Of a stretch of DNA of 64,000 nucleotides, positions 19,115 through 27,345 are shown piece after piece. The notes beneath the pieces were generated by a model. That model saw nothing but the letters and a program-made list of their open reading frames with translations. It was not told the origin of the DNA and searched no databases. The translations under genes were made by a program, and so were the position numbers. Location of the stretch: NCBI RefSeq assembly GCF_023638035.1, contig NZ_JAKRVX010000002.1:372001-436000 (forward strand). The letters run 5' to 3'. Origin of the DNA: Natronocalculus amylovorans (GTDB lineage: Archaea; Halobacteriota; Halobacteria; Halobacteriales; Haloferacaceae). Positions within the stretch are counted from its first letter, which is position 1. Each line of letters starts with the position of its first letter.

Positions 19115-19140
19115 GTACCCCTTATTTTTATGTATATTTC
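19115..19140 (+). terminator. T-rich terminator after secY
   Basis: A pyrimidine/T-rich tract (CCCCTTATTTTTATGTATATTTC) begins about 6 nt past the secY stop. Archaeal termination generally uses such oligo-T runs. An imperfect hairpin (CGCC and TTGAGT arms pairing with ACTCAG and GGCG, loop ACCG, 19140-19166) directly follows it and could be incidental. Confidence 0.5.
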
Positions 19141-19202
19141 GCCGCTTGAGTACCGACTCAGAGGCGATAATAACGTTACCGAAACGTACACAATACGGCC
19201 CG

Positions 19203-19209
19203 TTAAGTG
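19203..19209 (+). promoter_or_regulatory. TATA-like element for pdxS
   Basis: TTAAGTG is centred about 26 nt before the chosen ATG (19231), the spacing expected for a haloarchaeal leaderless transcript, and supports that start over the ORF's earlier in-frame codon. Confidence 0.5.
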
Positions 19210-19230
19210 CTCACAGACCGTACTGTAAGT

Positions 19231-20139
19231 ATGGCCACGGAGACCGATCTTTCGGAGCTAAAACGGGGCACAGAACTGATTAAACGCGGCTTTGCAAAAA
19301 TGCAGAAAGGTGGTGTTATTATGGATGTAGTCACCAAAGAGCAAGCACGTGTTGCAGAGGATACAGGTGCAGTTGCGGTGATGGCACTTGAGGCAGTGCC
19401 GGCAGATATTCGAAAACGTGGTGGTGTTGCTCGGATGCCAGACCCAACCAACGTCGTCGAAATTATTGACGAAGTTTCGATTCCAGTGATGGGGAAGGCT
19501 CGAATTGGTCACCACACAGAAGCACAGATTTTGGAGTCGCTTGGCGTCGATATGATCGATGAATCTGAAGTCCTCACGCCAGCAGACGACGAGTACCATA
19601 TCGAGAAGACATCGTTCACATCGCCGTTCGTCTGTGGTGCACGGAACCTTCCAGAAGCGCTTCGGCGGATCAACGAAGGTGCAGCAATGATCCGAACAAA
19701 AGGAGAAGCTGGGACGGGTGATGTAAACCAGGCAGTCTATCATCAACGGACGATGATGAACCAGATCAGAACGATTGAGGGGCTGAACTATCAAGAACGA
19801 GAAAAGTGGGCACGAGAACACGGTGCACCGCGTGACCTGGTTCACGAAGCTGCAGAAATGGGCCGACTCCCGGTTGTCAACTTCGCAGCGGGCGGGATCG
19901 CAACACCGGCAGACGCTGCATTAATGATGCATCACGGCTGTGATGGTATCTTCGTTGGGTCCGGAATCTTCGGCGCAGAAGATCCAGAGAAGATGGGATC
20001 GGCGATCGTTGAGGCAGTTAATAACTGGGATGACCCAGATGCACTCGCGGAGATCGCAACAGGCGTTGGCAAAGGAATGAAAGGCCAGTCTAACGACTCA
20101 ATTCCAGAAGAAGAGCGACTCCAAGGACGCGGCGTTTAA
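19231..20139 (+). CDS. pdxS: Pyridoxal 5'-phosphate synthase, PdxS subunit
   Basis: 302 residues. PdxS is a TIM-barrel enzyme that builds pyridoxal phosphate from ribose 5-phosphate, glyceraldehyde 3-phosphate and ammonia supplied by PdxT. Diagnostic motifs are [33 protein letters not shown], the first catalytic lysine in [20 protein letters not shown], the second lysine in [12 protein letters not shown], and the C-terminal phosphate site [17 protein letters not shown]. No pdxT glutaminase is in the window. It is convergent with homoserine kinase, 21 nt apart. Confidence 0.97.
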   Translation: MATETDLSELKRGTELIKRGFAKMQKGGVIMDVVTKEQARVAEDTGAVAVMALEAVPADIRKRGGVARMPDPTNVVEIIDEVSIPVMGKARIGHHTEAQILESLGVDMIDESEVLTPADDEYHIEKTSFTSPFVCGARNLPEALRRINEGAAMIRTKGEAGTGDVNQAVYHQRTMMNQIRTIEGLNYQEREKWAREHGAPRDLVHEAAEMGRLPVVNFAAGGIATPADAALMMHHGCDGIFVGSGIFGAEDPEKMGSAIVEAVNNWDDPDALAEIATGVGKGMKGQSNDSIPEEERLQGRGV

Positions 20140-20160
20140 AAATCCATCCGTTTGTGTTAG

Positions 20161-21036
20161 CTATAGTATCGTTGCCCCGTTTCCAACGCTAACCTGATAC
20201 ACTCTCGCGTCCACACCATTTTCGCTGAATCCATCAAGCATTGCTGAGCCGATCGCTCTTCGATCGCCACCATGACACGCTGCAATAACCGATGGACCAG
20301 CACCGCTCACAGTGACGCCAGTTGCACCAGTTTCGAGTGCGTATGAGCGTACCGTGTCGTAGCCAGTAATGAGTTCTGCACGGGCAGGAGTGATAAGCGG
20401 GTCATCCATCCCTTTTCCAACAAGGACCGGATCAGAACGGCACATGCCGGTCGTCAACGTTGCCGCGTTGCCAACAGTGGTAACAAGGTCAGGAATTGAT
20501 GCCGTATCAGGGACAACCCGCCGAGCATCACGGGTCGACACTGCAATCTCTGGAAGACACGCAACAAGTGGGATGTCAGTCTCGATCGATCGCACGCCAT
20601 CAGCAGTTGCGATGGTAAACCCACCAAGAATTGATGGGGCAACGTTATCTGCATGTGGTGCGCCGGAGACAACCGCTTCTCCTTCTGCAGCGATCGGCAC
20701 AAGCTCGCTGCGGCTCAGTCCTCGATCGTACAGTTCATTGAGCGCAACTGCAGCACCAGCGGCACTTGCGGCCGAGGAGCCAAGCCCAGACGCAGGCCGA
20801 ACCCCTTTATTTATTTCAATATGTGCGGGCGCATCAAGCTCTTCTGCGACTGCACCAACGGTATTCCGTGCAGGGTCTTCAGGAATAAACTGACTACCGA
20901 CACCCGTAACCGTAATCGTTGTTTGTTCGGCCTTTGAGACACGCACGATGTCTGCGGGGCGATCGAGCGCCACACCAAACACATCGAATCCACTCCCAAG
21001 GTTGGCGCTTGTCGCCGGCGCTCGAACGGTAACCAT
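20161..21036 (-). CDS. thrB: Homoserine kinase (GHMP family)
   Basis: 291 residues. N-terminal APATSANLGSGFDVFG is the ThrB signature. The ATP-binding GHMP motif is PASGLGSSAASAAG near residues 82-95, and the C-terminal motif is GVTVSGAGPSVIA. It phosphorylates homoserine in threonine biosynthesis. The frame is open 21 codons upstream, but MVTVRAPATSANL is the natural start. No thrA/thrC neighbour is present. The two small membrane genes upstream are on the same strand but more than 100 nt away. Confidence 0.95.
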   Translation of the reverse strand: MVTVRAPATSANLGSGFDVFGVALDRPADIVRVSKAEQTTITVTGVGSQFIPEDPARNTVGAVAEELDAPAHIEINKGVRPASGLGSSAASAAGAAVALNELYDRGLSRSELVPIAAEGEAVVSGAPHADNVAPSILGGFTIATADGVRSIETDIPLVACLPEIAVSTRDARRVVPDTASIPDLVTTVGNAATLTTGMCRSDPVLVGKGMDDPLITPARAELITGYDTVRSYALETGATGVTVSGAGPSVIAACHGGDRRAIGSAMLDGFSENGVDARVYQVSVGNGATIL

Positions 21037-21149
21037 GCAGAGCGGTAACGGTAGATAACGCAAAAAGGTAGCGAAGCCGATCCGAAAACCGAACCACACC
21101 TATCGAATCGGCAGCTGTGAAACGTGGTCTCAGTTATGTAGCTGTGGAG

Positions 21150-21395
21150 TTAGCTCCGGGCAGTTGCGAAAACGATCGGGCCGGCAATTGCCAACGCAAC
21201 GCCAAGAAGAAGCATTGTAGCAGACATCTCAGGGGACAACAAAAAGATTGCACCAAATGTCGTCACAACAAGCCCGACAATTTTCTGTGATTTTAACGGT
21301 AGTGTCGCAAGGACGCTGAGTACAAACGTAATCAACAACACTTCACCCAAGGTGAACTCAAGTAGGATCCCGTCGATGAACTGTAGGGGCAGCAT
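21150..21395 (-). CDS. Small membrane protein, three hydrophobic segments
   Basis: 81 residues, mostly hydrophobic. Segments near residues 19-35, 40-55 and 59-78 could cross the membrane. No catalytic motif or known domain is visible. Codon use and the hydrophobic pattern resemble the many short conserved membrane proteins of haloarchaea. It stands alone, 114 nt upstream of thrB on the same strand. Confidence 0.6.
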   Translation of the reverse strand: MLPLQFIDGILLEFTLGEVLLITFVLSVLATLPLKSQKIVGLVVTTFGAIFLLSPEMSATMLLLGVALAIAGPIVFATARS

Positions 21396-21473
21396 TCTTG
21401 TGAGTAGATGACGGTGAAACGCGCATTAAAGTTCCGTTCTCCGTTGGCGGTTTGAGAGTGAGTAAACTATATA

Positions 21474-21770
21474 TTACCGTGACTGCTCAGCTTGTTCAGA
21501 CTCCCGCTCGTACAGTTTGGAATTTTCAACAGTGTCAGGCGAATCGCGGTCCTCAGGGCCGCGAATGTCGATATGGCGAAGCCATCCGTACCAGAGAACA
21601 ACGACCATTCCACCATAGCCCATAATAAACACAACCTGTCCCACCGTGTCGAATCCTGCTTCACCAAACAATCGCCGCGCAACACCGGACCCAGCAATAC
21701 CGGCAAACAGTACGAGCGCAAGTAGCAGGCGATCAGAGGTGAGAAAATCACGAAGACTTACATCGACCAT
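21474..21770 (-). CDS. Small membrane protein, two hydrophobic segments
   Basis: 98 residues. The first hydrophobic segment is about 15-31 and the second about 44-63 (VVFIMGYGGMVVVLWYG), followed by a polar, charged C-terminal tail of about 30 residues rich in Glu/Asp/Arg/Ser that is probably cytoplasmic. I do not recognise a family. It lies 50 nt downstream of the SDR gene on the same strand and may be its operon partner. Confidence 0.65.
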   Translation of the reverse strand: MVDVSLRDFLTSDRLLLALVLFAGIAGSGVARRLFGEAGFDTVGQVVFIMGYGGMVVVLWYGWLRHIDIRGPEDRDSPDTVENSKLYERESEQAEQSR

Positions 21771-21820
21771 ATAGTACGTACGTGCTCAACAGTGGTGAAA
21801 GCCTCGGTGTTGCGTCGGAG

Positions 21821-22504
21821 TTATCTGGTTGCTTTTTTCCACGTTCGGAGATCAACAATTTCTCCATTGATCTCATCTTCGGTCGCCTCAGTGGCAGCCC
21901 ACACAAACATGGGGGCAACGTCTTCAGGGTCGCGTGCTGTGTCCACACCAGTGAGCTCAGTCGCAACCAACCCAGGATCAACGATACAGACCGGTTGCTC
22001 AATATCCGTCGCAAAGGCACGAACCACTGCCTCTGAGCCTGCTTTTGAGATCGCGTACGTTCCCATATTTGGCTTTGCTTCGCGTGCGATCGAGCCAGAC
22101 GGGACAAGCACTCGACCATCCGAAGCGAGGTGTGGAAGCGCCTCTACAATTGTTGTAAAGATGCCGCGGACGTTGGTTCGCATGGTATCGTCAAATCGGC
22201 TGTAGGGCTCCTCAGCGATCGGCATCTTTCCGGGAGTACCGTGGTTGACTGCTGCATTTGCGACGACAAGCTCAATTTCACCATCACCTTCTCGTGCGGC
22301 AGTCTCCATCAAGCGTTCAACATCAAACTCATCACGAACGTCCGCTCTAACACCGATCGCGCCGGTAATTTCAGCAATATCTTCGACTGCAGCGCGATCG
22401 CGTCCACAGAATACGACAGTCGCACCTGCATCCGCAAATGCGGTGACTACTGCGCGTCCAATACCTCGTGTACCACCTGTAACAACAACCGTCCGATCGT
22501 CCAT
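21821..22504 (-). CDS. Short-chain dehydrogenase/reductase
   Basis: 227 residues. TGGTRGIGRAV is the cofactor loop, VVANAAVNHG replaces the usual NNAG, and the catalytic pair is SGS...YAISK. It is an NAD(P)H-dependent oxidoreductase of unknown substrate. Three Met codons are possible within 18 nt. ATG 22504 (MDDRTVVVTGG) is chosen because a GTTTAGG element is 24-30 nt upstream, fitting leaderless transcription. It is divergent from the carotenoid desaturase across 122 nt, but nothing shows that it acts in the same pathway. Confidence 0.88.
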   Translation of the reverse strand: MDDRTVVVTGGTRGIGRAVVTAFADAGATVVFCGRDRAAVEDIAEITGAIGVRADVRDEFDVERLMETAAREGDGEIELVVANAAVNHGTPGKMPIAEEPYSRFDDTMRTNVRGIFTTIVEALPHLASDGRVLVPSGSIAREAKPNMGTYAISKAGSEAVVRAFATDIEQPVCIVDPGLVATELTGVDTARDPEDVAPMFVWAATEATEDEINGEIVDLRTWKKATR

Positions 22505-22527
22505 AAATAACATACGAGACACAGCAA

Positions 22528-22535
22528 CCTAAACC
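22528..22535 (-). promoter_or_regulatory. TATA-like element for the SDR gene
   Basis: GTTTAGG on the minus strand, 24-31 nt before ATG 22504, which is the usual leaderless spacing. Confidence 0.4.
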
Positions 22536-22595
22536 TGCCCGCGTGACGCAACTTATCTGGTTTACTATGTGATGTGTTGACTGCGCAGTGGGTCG

Positions 22596-22602
22596 TTTTA
22601 TA
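22596..22602 (+). promoter_or_regulatory. TATA box for the carotenoid operon
   Basis: TTTTATA lies 25-31 nt before ATG 22627. It argues for a leaderless transcript beginning with MDFAASRAQ and against the ORF's earlier ATG at 22588, which lies before this element. Confidence 0.55.
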
Positions 22603-22626
22603 CGGTATCCATTCGTATGTACTGAC

Positions 22627-24150
22627 ATGGATTTCGCTGCTTCACGAGCGCAGATTGATGTCGATCAGGTTGATCTGTCAGCAGTTGCCGGTGAGGATGT
22701 TGTTGTTATTGGTGGAGGGTTCGGTGGACTCTCAACTGCGTGTTACCTTGCGGATGCAGGAGCGAACGTCACCGTTGTTGAAAAGAACGAACAGCTCGGT
22801 GGGCGTGCAAGCAGACTTGTATCTGATGGATTCCGCTTCGATATGGGCCCCTCCTGGTATCTGATGCCCGATGTCTTTGAGCGATTCTTTGGGCACTTCG
22901 ATCGGGATGTGTCGGACTATTACACGCTCTCGCGGCTTGATCCCCACTATCGAATCTTTTTCAAAGATGGTGATCAGGTCGATCTGGTTCCGGATCTCGA
23001 ACAGAACAAACAGCTGTTTGAATCCTATGAATCAGGCGCTGCTGAAGAGCTGGAGCGCTATCTGGAAAAATCACAACGGAACTACGAGATCGGGATGGAA
23101 CATTTTGTCTATACCGATCGACCACGCCTCCGAGACTACATGGATCTTGACGTGCTTCGGTATTCATGGGGGCTCTCACTCATTGGCTCGATGCAGGGGC
23201 ATGTTGAGGATTATTTTGAGCACCCAAAACTCCAGCAGATTATGCAGTACACGCTTGTCTTCCTCGGTGGCTCGCCCACAAATACGCCTGCGCTGTACAA
23301 CCTGATGAGTCACGTTGATTTCAATATGGGCGTCTACTACCCAGATGGTGGCATTGGCGCTGTTGTTGATGGAATTGTGGAGTTGGGCTCCGAACTCGGT
23401 GTTGAGTATGTTACGGATCAGCCAGTAACCGAAATCGCAGGCAAACGTGGTGGATTTGCCGTTCGAACTGAACATGGTGAGGAGTATCTCTGTGATCTTG
23501 TTGTCTCTGATGCGGACTACGCACACACAGAACAAGAGATGCTTCCACCGGAGAAGCGTCAGTACAGCCAAGAGTACTGGGATTCTCGAACCTATGCACC
23601 GTCTGCATTCTTGATCTATTTAGGCGTCGAGGGCGACGTTGAGCCGCTTGCACATCACACGCTTGTGATCCCAACAAATTGGGAGCCACACTTCGAAGAA
23701 ATCTTCGAGAATCCAGCATGGCCAGATGACCCTGCATACTACCTCTGTGTCCCATCGAAAACGGATGACACAGTCGCACCAGAAGGACACAGCAACCTGT
23801 TTGCATTAGTTCCGATCGCACCGGATCTCGAGGACACGCCGGAAATTAGAGAACAGTATAGAGAGCTCGTACTTGACGATATTGCAGAGAATACCGGTGT
23901 GTCGCTTCATGATCGAATTGTGTTTGAAAAAGTATTCTCTGTTGATGACTTCACTGACCGATACAACAGTATGCAAGGGACTGCGCTCGGGATGGCGCAC
24001 ACGCTTCGCCAGACCGCGCTCTTTCGGCCACCGCACCGATCGAAGAAGGTTGATGGCCTCTACTTTACAGGGTCATACACAACGCCCGGAATCGGTGTCC
24101 CGATGTGTCTGATCAGTGGGCAAATCACGGCTGAAGAGATTGTAAAGTGA
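22627..24150 (+). CDS. crtD: Carotenoid desaturase (CrtI/CrtD family)
   Basis: 507 residues, FAD-dependent phytoene-desaturase family. The ADP-binding fold VVVIGGGFGGLSTACYLADAG is at about 24-44, followed by VEKNEQLGGRASR and FDMGPSWYLMPDVFE. The C-terminal FAD motif is GLYFTGSYTTPGIGVPMCLISG. The immediate neighbours are the lycopene elongase and bisanhydrobacterioruberin hydratase, the arrangement known for the 3,4-desaturase CrtD in bacterioruberin synthesis of Haloarcula-type haloarchaea, so CrtD is preferred over CrtI. No second desaturase is in the window, so CrtI function cannot be excluded. It overlaps the next gene's possible GTG. Confidence 0.88.
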   Translation: MDFAASRAQIDVDQVDLSAVAGEDVVVIGGGFGGLSTACYLADAGANVTVVEKNEQLGGRASRLVSDGFRFDMGPSWYLMPDVFERFFGHFDRDVSDYYTLSRLDPHYRIFFKDGDQVDLVPDLEQNKQLFESYESGAAEELERYLEKSQRNYEIGMEHFVYTDRPRLRDYMDLDVLRYSWGLSLIGSMQGHVEDYFEHPKLQQIMQYTLVFLGGSPTNTPALYNLMSHVDFNMGVYYPDGGIGAVVDGIVELGSELGVEYVTDQPVTEIAGKRGGFAVRTEHGEEYLCDLVVSDADYAHTEQEMLPPEKRQYSQEYWDSRTYAPSAFLIYLGVEGDVEPLAHHTLVIPTNWEPHFEEIFENPAWPDDPAYYLCVPSKTDDTVAPEGHSNLFALVPIAPDLEDTPEIREQYRELVLDDIAENTGVSLHDRIVFEKVFSVDDFTDRYNSMQGTALGMAHTLRQTALFRPPHRSKKVDGLYFTGSYTTPGIGVPMCLISGQITAEEIVK

Positions 24151-24152
24151 TC

Positions 24153-25052
24153 ATGGGTATGACGCGAACTGCAGGACCTGAAAACAACACAGACGACTCC
24201 GTGAGCGATCGGCTCTGGTACCTCATTACCCTCTCTCGACCACGATTTTGGCTCTATCTTGCAGGGCCAATTGTGGTCGCTGTTGCCGCAGCTGCGTCTA
24301 CGACAAATGAGCTATTTCTTCCTGTGAGTCTGCTTTTATTTGCGTATTTTTTGTTCCCTGCGAACATATTGTTGTATGGCGTCAATGATCTATACGACGC
24401 GGAGATCGATGCTGAGAACCCAAAAAAAGGCGACAAAGAAGCGCGGTGGCAAGGCGATTGGAGCGTTCTCACAGCCGTTATTGTGAGCGGTGTACTTGGC
24501 GTTGGGCTATTTTTCATCACCCCGCCAGTTGCATGGCCATGGCTCATTGGTTTTTTTATGCTCGCAGTCGGCTACAGTGCACCACCGCTTCGGTTCAAAA
24601 CAACGCCGTTTGCAGATTCGATTTCAAACGGCTTATACATCTTGCCTGGTGTCGCTGCGTATGCCGTCGTTGCTGGATCAAACCCACCGTTGGTTGCGAT
24701 CGCTGCAGCATGGCTCTGGACAATGGGAATGCATACGTTTTCTGCGATTCCGGACATTGGCCCCGATCGACGGGCAGGCATTGAGACGACCGCAACGTGG
24801 CTTGGAGAGACGCGAACATATACATATGTTGGTGGCTGTTGGCTGCTAACTGCAGCACTCTTTGCAATGGTAACGCCGCTTCTGGGTGCGTTGATGATTG
24901 TGTATCCGCTATTTGTGGCTGGTGTTGCACTGAGCGATATTGATGTAACACGTGCATACTGGTGGTTCCCTGCGTTGAACACCGTTGTTGGCGCACTCAT
25001 TACAATGGGTGCGCTATGGCAGATTGTCCCTGTGTGGGAGGTGATCGGATGA
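24153..25052 (+). CDS. lyeJ: Lycopene elongase/hydratase, UbiA prenyltransferase family
   Basis: About 300 residues with eight or nine hydrophobic segments. The first Asp-rich motif is GVNDLYDAEIDAENPKKGDK and the second DIGPDRRAGIETTA, both typical of UbiA-type enzymes that transfer prenyl groups. In the context crtD-lyeJ-cruF it should add C5 units to both ends of lycopene on the way to the C50 bacterioruberin. Start is uncertain: a GTG at 24147 overlaps the crtD stop, and ATGs occur at 24153 and 24159. Its TGA overlaps the next ATG (ATGA). Confidence 0.88.
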   Translation: MGMTRTAGPENNTDDSVSDRLWYLITLSRPRFWLYLAGPIVVAVAAAASTTNELFLPVSLLLFAYFLFPANILLYGVNDLYDAEIDAENPKKGDKEARWQGDWSVLTAVIVSGVLGVGLFFITPPVAWPWLIGFFMLAVGYSAPPLRFKTTPFADSISNGLYILPGVAAYAVVAGSNPPLVAIAAAWLWTMGMHTFSAIPDIGPDRRAGIETTATWLGETRTYTYVGGCWLLTAALFAMVTPLLGALMIVYPLFVAGVALSDIDVTRAYWWFPALNTVVGALITMGALWQIVPVWEVIG

Positions 25053-25972
25053 GTGCGGAGTCTTCAACACGGGATGGGCTCTTCTCATGGGCACCACGGA
25101 GTAGAAGCGAAGCAGAGCCATGGTTAGATGCCTTTGTGGATGGAAATCGGTTTACTATCTCTGTCTTCTTCCCGCTTGTTGGGGCGTTTATGCTCCTTGG
25201 GTCGGCCAACGGCTGGGTTCCAGAACCGCTCCAATTTAATCCGCCATTTATACTGTTCGGCACTGCTGTGATGGCTGCTCCACTTATTGTTGGTGTGCTT
25301 CCAACGATCGATCGGAAAGCAGTTGCTGGGATTGTACTGCTTATGAGCTACACGTATGCGATCGAGTACATTGGTGTGACAACTGGATGGCCGTACGGCG
25401 GTTTTAGCTACGGTGTCACACTTGGGCCAATGATTGAAGGGATTCCAGCAGCGCTACCGCTGTTTTTCCTGCCGATTGTGATGAACTCATATCTTCTCTG
25501 TGTCCTACTGCTCGGAGACCTTGCTGACCGGTGGGTGGTTCGGCTAGCGGTTGTCATACCAGCAGTGGTCGCAATGGACGTTGTGCTCGATCCTGCGGCA
25601 GTCTCGCTCGGGTTTTGGGCGTTTGCAGATGGAGGGGCATTTTATAATGTCCCACTTTCGAACTACGCTGGGTGGGTGGTAAGTGCGACTGTTGCGGTGG
25701 CCGTAATGGATTGGGCGTTCGATCGTGACGAGCTCGAATCTCGGCTCCGAAGCTGTGAGTTCATGTTGGATGATATGGTGAGCTTTGTCATTCTGTGGGG
25801 ATTCATCAACATCTGGTTCGGAAACTGGATCCCGCTTGTCGTCGCGATTGTGTTTGGGCTCGGACTGATTCGCGCAAAGCGGTTCGACGCAGGACTGTTG
25901 GAACCAAGCACTGGGTTATACATTCCAGATGCAACAAAGGTTGCCGCTGCGCGGGGGGTCACAGATGAGTAG
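25049..25972 (+). CDS. cruF: Bisanhydrobacterioruberin hydratase (CruF-like)
   Basis: 307 residues, six to eight hydrophobic segments, of the DUF422/CruF carotenoid hydratase family. Recognisable parts are the AIEYIGVTTGWPYGGFSYG segment (with EYIGV and WPYGGFSY) and PAVVAMDVVLDPAAVSLGFWAF. It would hydrate the terminal double bonds of bisanhydrobacterioruberin. It overlaps lyeJ by 4 nt (ATGA), so translation is coupled. A longer frame starting at 24962 lies inside lyeJ and is rejected. Confidence 0.88.
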   Translation: MSAESSTRDGLFSWAPRSRSEAEPWLDAFVDGNRFTISVFFPLVGAFMLLGSANGWVPEPLQFNPPFILFGTAVMAAPLIVGVLPTIDRKAVAGIVLLMSYTYAIEYIGVTTGWPYGGFSYGVTLGPMIEGIPAALPLFFLPIVMNSYLLCVLLLGDLADRWVVRLAVVIPAVVAMDVVLDPAAVSLGFWAFADGGAFYNVPLSNYAGWVVSATVAVAVMDWAFDRDELESRLRSCEFMLDDMVSFVILWGFINIWFGNWIPLVVAIVFGLGLIRAKRFDAGLLEPSTGLYIPDATKVAAARGVTDE

Positions 25973-26018
25973 ACAGGGCATACTATATGTACGTTGTATC
26001 TGAACTATGTAGTATCGA

Positions 26019-26171
26019 ATGGCAAAGCGATCATGTAATATAACTACGGAAAGCGAAACCGTGGCAGGCAGGCCGTGCCCCCTGTGTGGAGCGTCAATGA
26101 TGCATAGACACTGCAAATATATTTGTCCGGAGCACGGTGTCGTCTACGACTGTTCAGATACATTCTATTGA
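26019..26171 (+). CDS. 50-residue zinc-finger protein next to phytoene synthase
   Basis: ATG 26019 to TGA 26171 encodes 50 residues. The core is RPCPLCGASMMHRHCKYICP then EHGVVYDCSDTFY. Cysteines in CPLC, HC, CP and DC can bind one or two zinc ions. From memory this matches a very widespread haloarchaeal mini zinc-finger family that sits next to crtB (named after HVO_2523 in Haloferax). Function is unproven, and regulation or protein interaction is plausible. An ACTATATG element about 30-37 nt upstream could be its own TATA box. It lies 46 nt after cruF and 142 nt before crtB. Confidence 0.85.
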   Translation: MAKRSCNITTESETVAGRPCPLCGASMMHRHCKYICPEHGVVYDCSDTFY

Positions 26172-26241
26172 AAATGGGTCGCAGTGTAGCGATTCGTCGT
26201 TGTCAGTATATCGGTACGAACTGTTATGTTGGTTGCGTACG

Positions 26242-26249
26242 TATTAAAT
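26242..26249 (+). promoter_or_regulatory. TATA box for crtB
   Basis: TATTAAAT predicts initiation near 26270, about 40 nt before ATG 26314. The earlier in-frame ATG (26248) overlaps this element itself, which argues against it being the start. Confidence 0.5.
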
Positions 26250-26313
26250 GGTATATGTCCTGCCGCCGGAACCGTCTCTCGCAACCGCAAAGGACCTCCC
26301 TACTTTCCAACAT

Positions 26314-27267
26314 ATGGTAGACGACGATCAAGTCGCCCAAAGCAAGGCGATACAACAGCAGACAGGAAAGACTTTCCACGTAGCAACACGGCTCCTTCCA
26401 GAGCGCGTTAGAGAAGCCACATACGTCCTGTATGCGTTTTTCCGCGTTGCTGATGAAGTAGTCGACGATGCAGGTGATGCAACCCCTGAACAGCAACGAG
26501 AAGAGCTGCTTAAATTGCAGGCTGCCGCACTTGGCAAAGCAGAGACTGATGACCCCATTCTGACTGCGTTCTCAGAGATGCGAGAGCGCTACGACATCGC
26601 AGATTCGGACGTTGAAACCTTCATCGATGCAATGCTTTCGGACACTACGACGTCCCGATACGAGACCTACGAGGAGCTAGAAACATACATGGACGGCTCT
26701 GCAGCGGCTGTTGGTCGAATGATGACTGCAGTGATGGATCCAGACGACCCAGATACTGCACTAGCCCATGCAACCGCACTTGGTGAAGCATTCCAACTTT
26801 CAAACTTCCTTCGTGATGTACGAGAGGATATTGTCGATCGCGATCGAATCTACCTCCCACAAACCACACTCGAAGAGCACGGCGTCACCGAAGAACAACT
26901 CCTTAATTTTGAGATGACACCGGAGTTTGCTGCAGCAATGCAAGCGGAACTGCGCAGAGCCGAGCGGCTCTATGAGGACGGTGTTGCCGGGATCAAATAC
27001 TTACCGGAGGATTGCCAGCTTGCGGTGCTTTTGGCCGCAGTGCTGTATGCAGATCATCACCGACTCATTCGGGAGTTGGAGTATGATGTGCTCTCGGAGA
27101 CGCCTGAATTGAGTACAACACGAAAGCTGTATCTGCTTGCAAAAACTCGCTGGCGATGGACGTGGAACAAAGACCCAGAAGCCGTGTTCCGTGAAGTGAG
27201 CGGGATCGGAAGCGCTGATCGACAGCATCGTGGTGCAGAGCCGGTTGAGAAGATCCCAACCAGATAA
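26314..27267 (+). CDS. crtB: Phytoene synthase
   Basis: 317 residues of the squalene/phytoene synthase family. It joins two geranylgeranyl diphosphates to make phytoene. The first Asp-rich motif is ADEVVDDAGD (about 46-55). The second is in SNFLRDVREDIVDRDRIYLP around 166-185. The GKTFHVATRLLPERVR start region agrees with other haloarchaeal CrtB proteins beginning near MV...SKAIQ..TGKTF, so ATG 26314 is used rather than 26248. It is the committed step of the bacterioruberin pathway whose later genes are just upstream. A T run follows the stop. Confidence 0.95.
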   Translation: MVDDDQVAQSKAIQQQTGKTFHVATRLLPERVREATYVLYAFFRVADEVVDDAGDATPEQQREELLKLQAAALGKAETDDPILTAFSEMRERYDIADSDVETFIDAMLSDTTTSRYETYEELETYMDGSAAAVGRMMTAVMDPDDPDTALAHATALGEAFQLSNFLRDVREDIVDRDRIYLPQTTLEEHGVTEEQLLNFEMTPEFAAAMQAELRRAERLYEDGVAGIKYLPEDCQLAVLLAAVLYADHHRLIRELEYDVLSETPELSTTRKLYLLAKTRWRWTWNKDPEAVFREVSGIGSADRQHRGAEPVEKIPTR

Positions 27268-27276
27268 CGGTACTGA

Positions 27277-27323
27277 TTTTTATAACAGTCCAGGGGCGGT
27301 GTCGATCGTGAAAATAAAAATAA
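27277..27323. terminator. Bidirectional T-rich termination region, crtB / nrdJ
   Basis: Between the convergent genes, TTTTTAT (27277-27283) stands 10 nt past the crtB stop, and on the other strand TTATTTTTATTTT (27311-27323) stands about 23 nt past the nrdJ stop. Each fits an archaeal oligo-T terminator. Confidence 0.5.
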
Positions 27324-27345
27324 TCTAAATACTATTCATGCTGTA

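Noticed and set aside
19140-19166. Imperfect hairpin after secY as a small RNA
   Set aside because: The stem has an internal loop and only ten pairs; it is better explained as part of, or incidental to, the terminator region.
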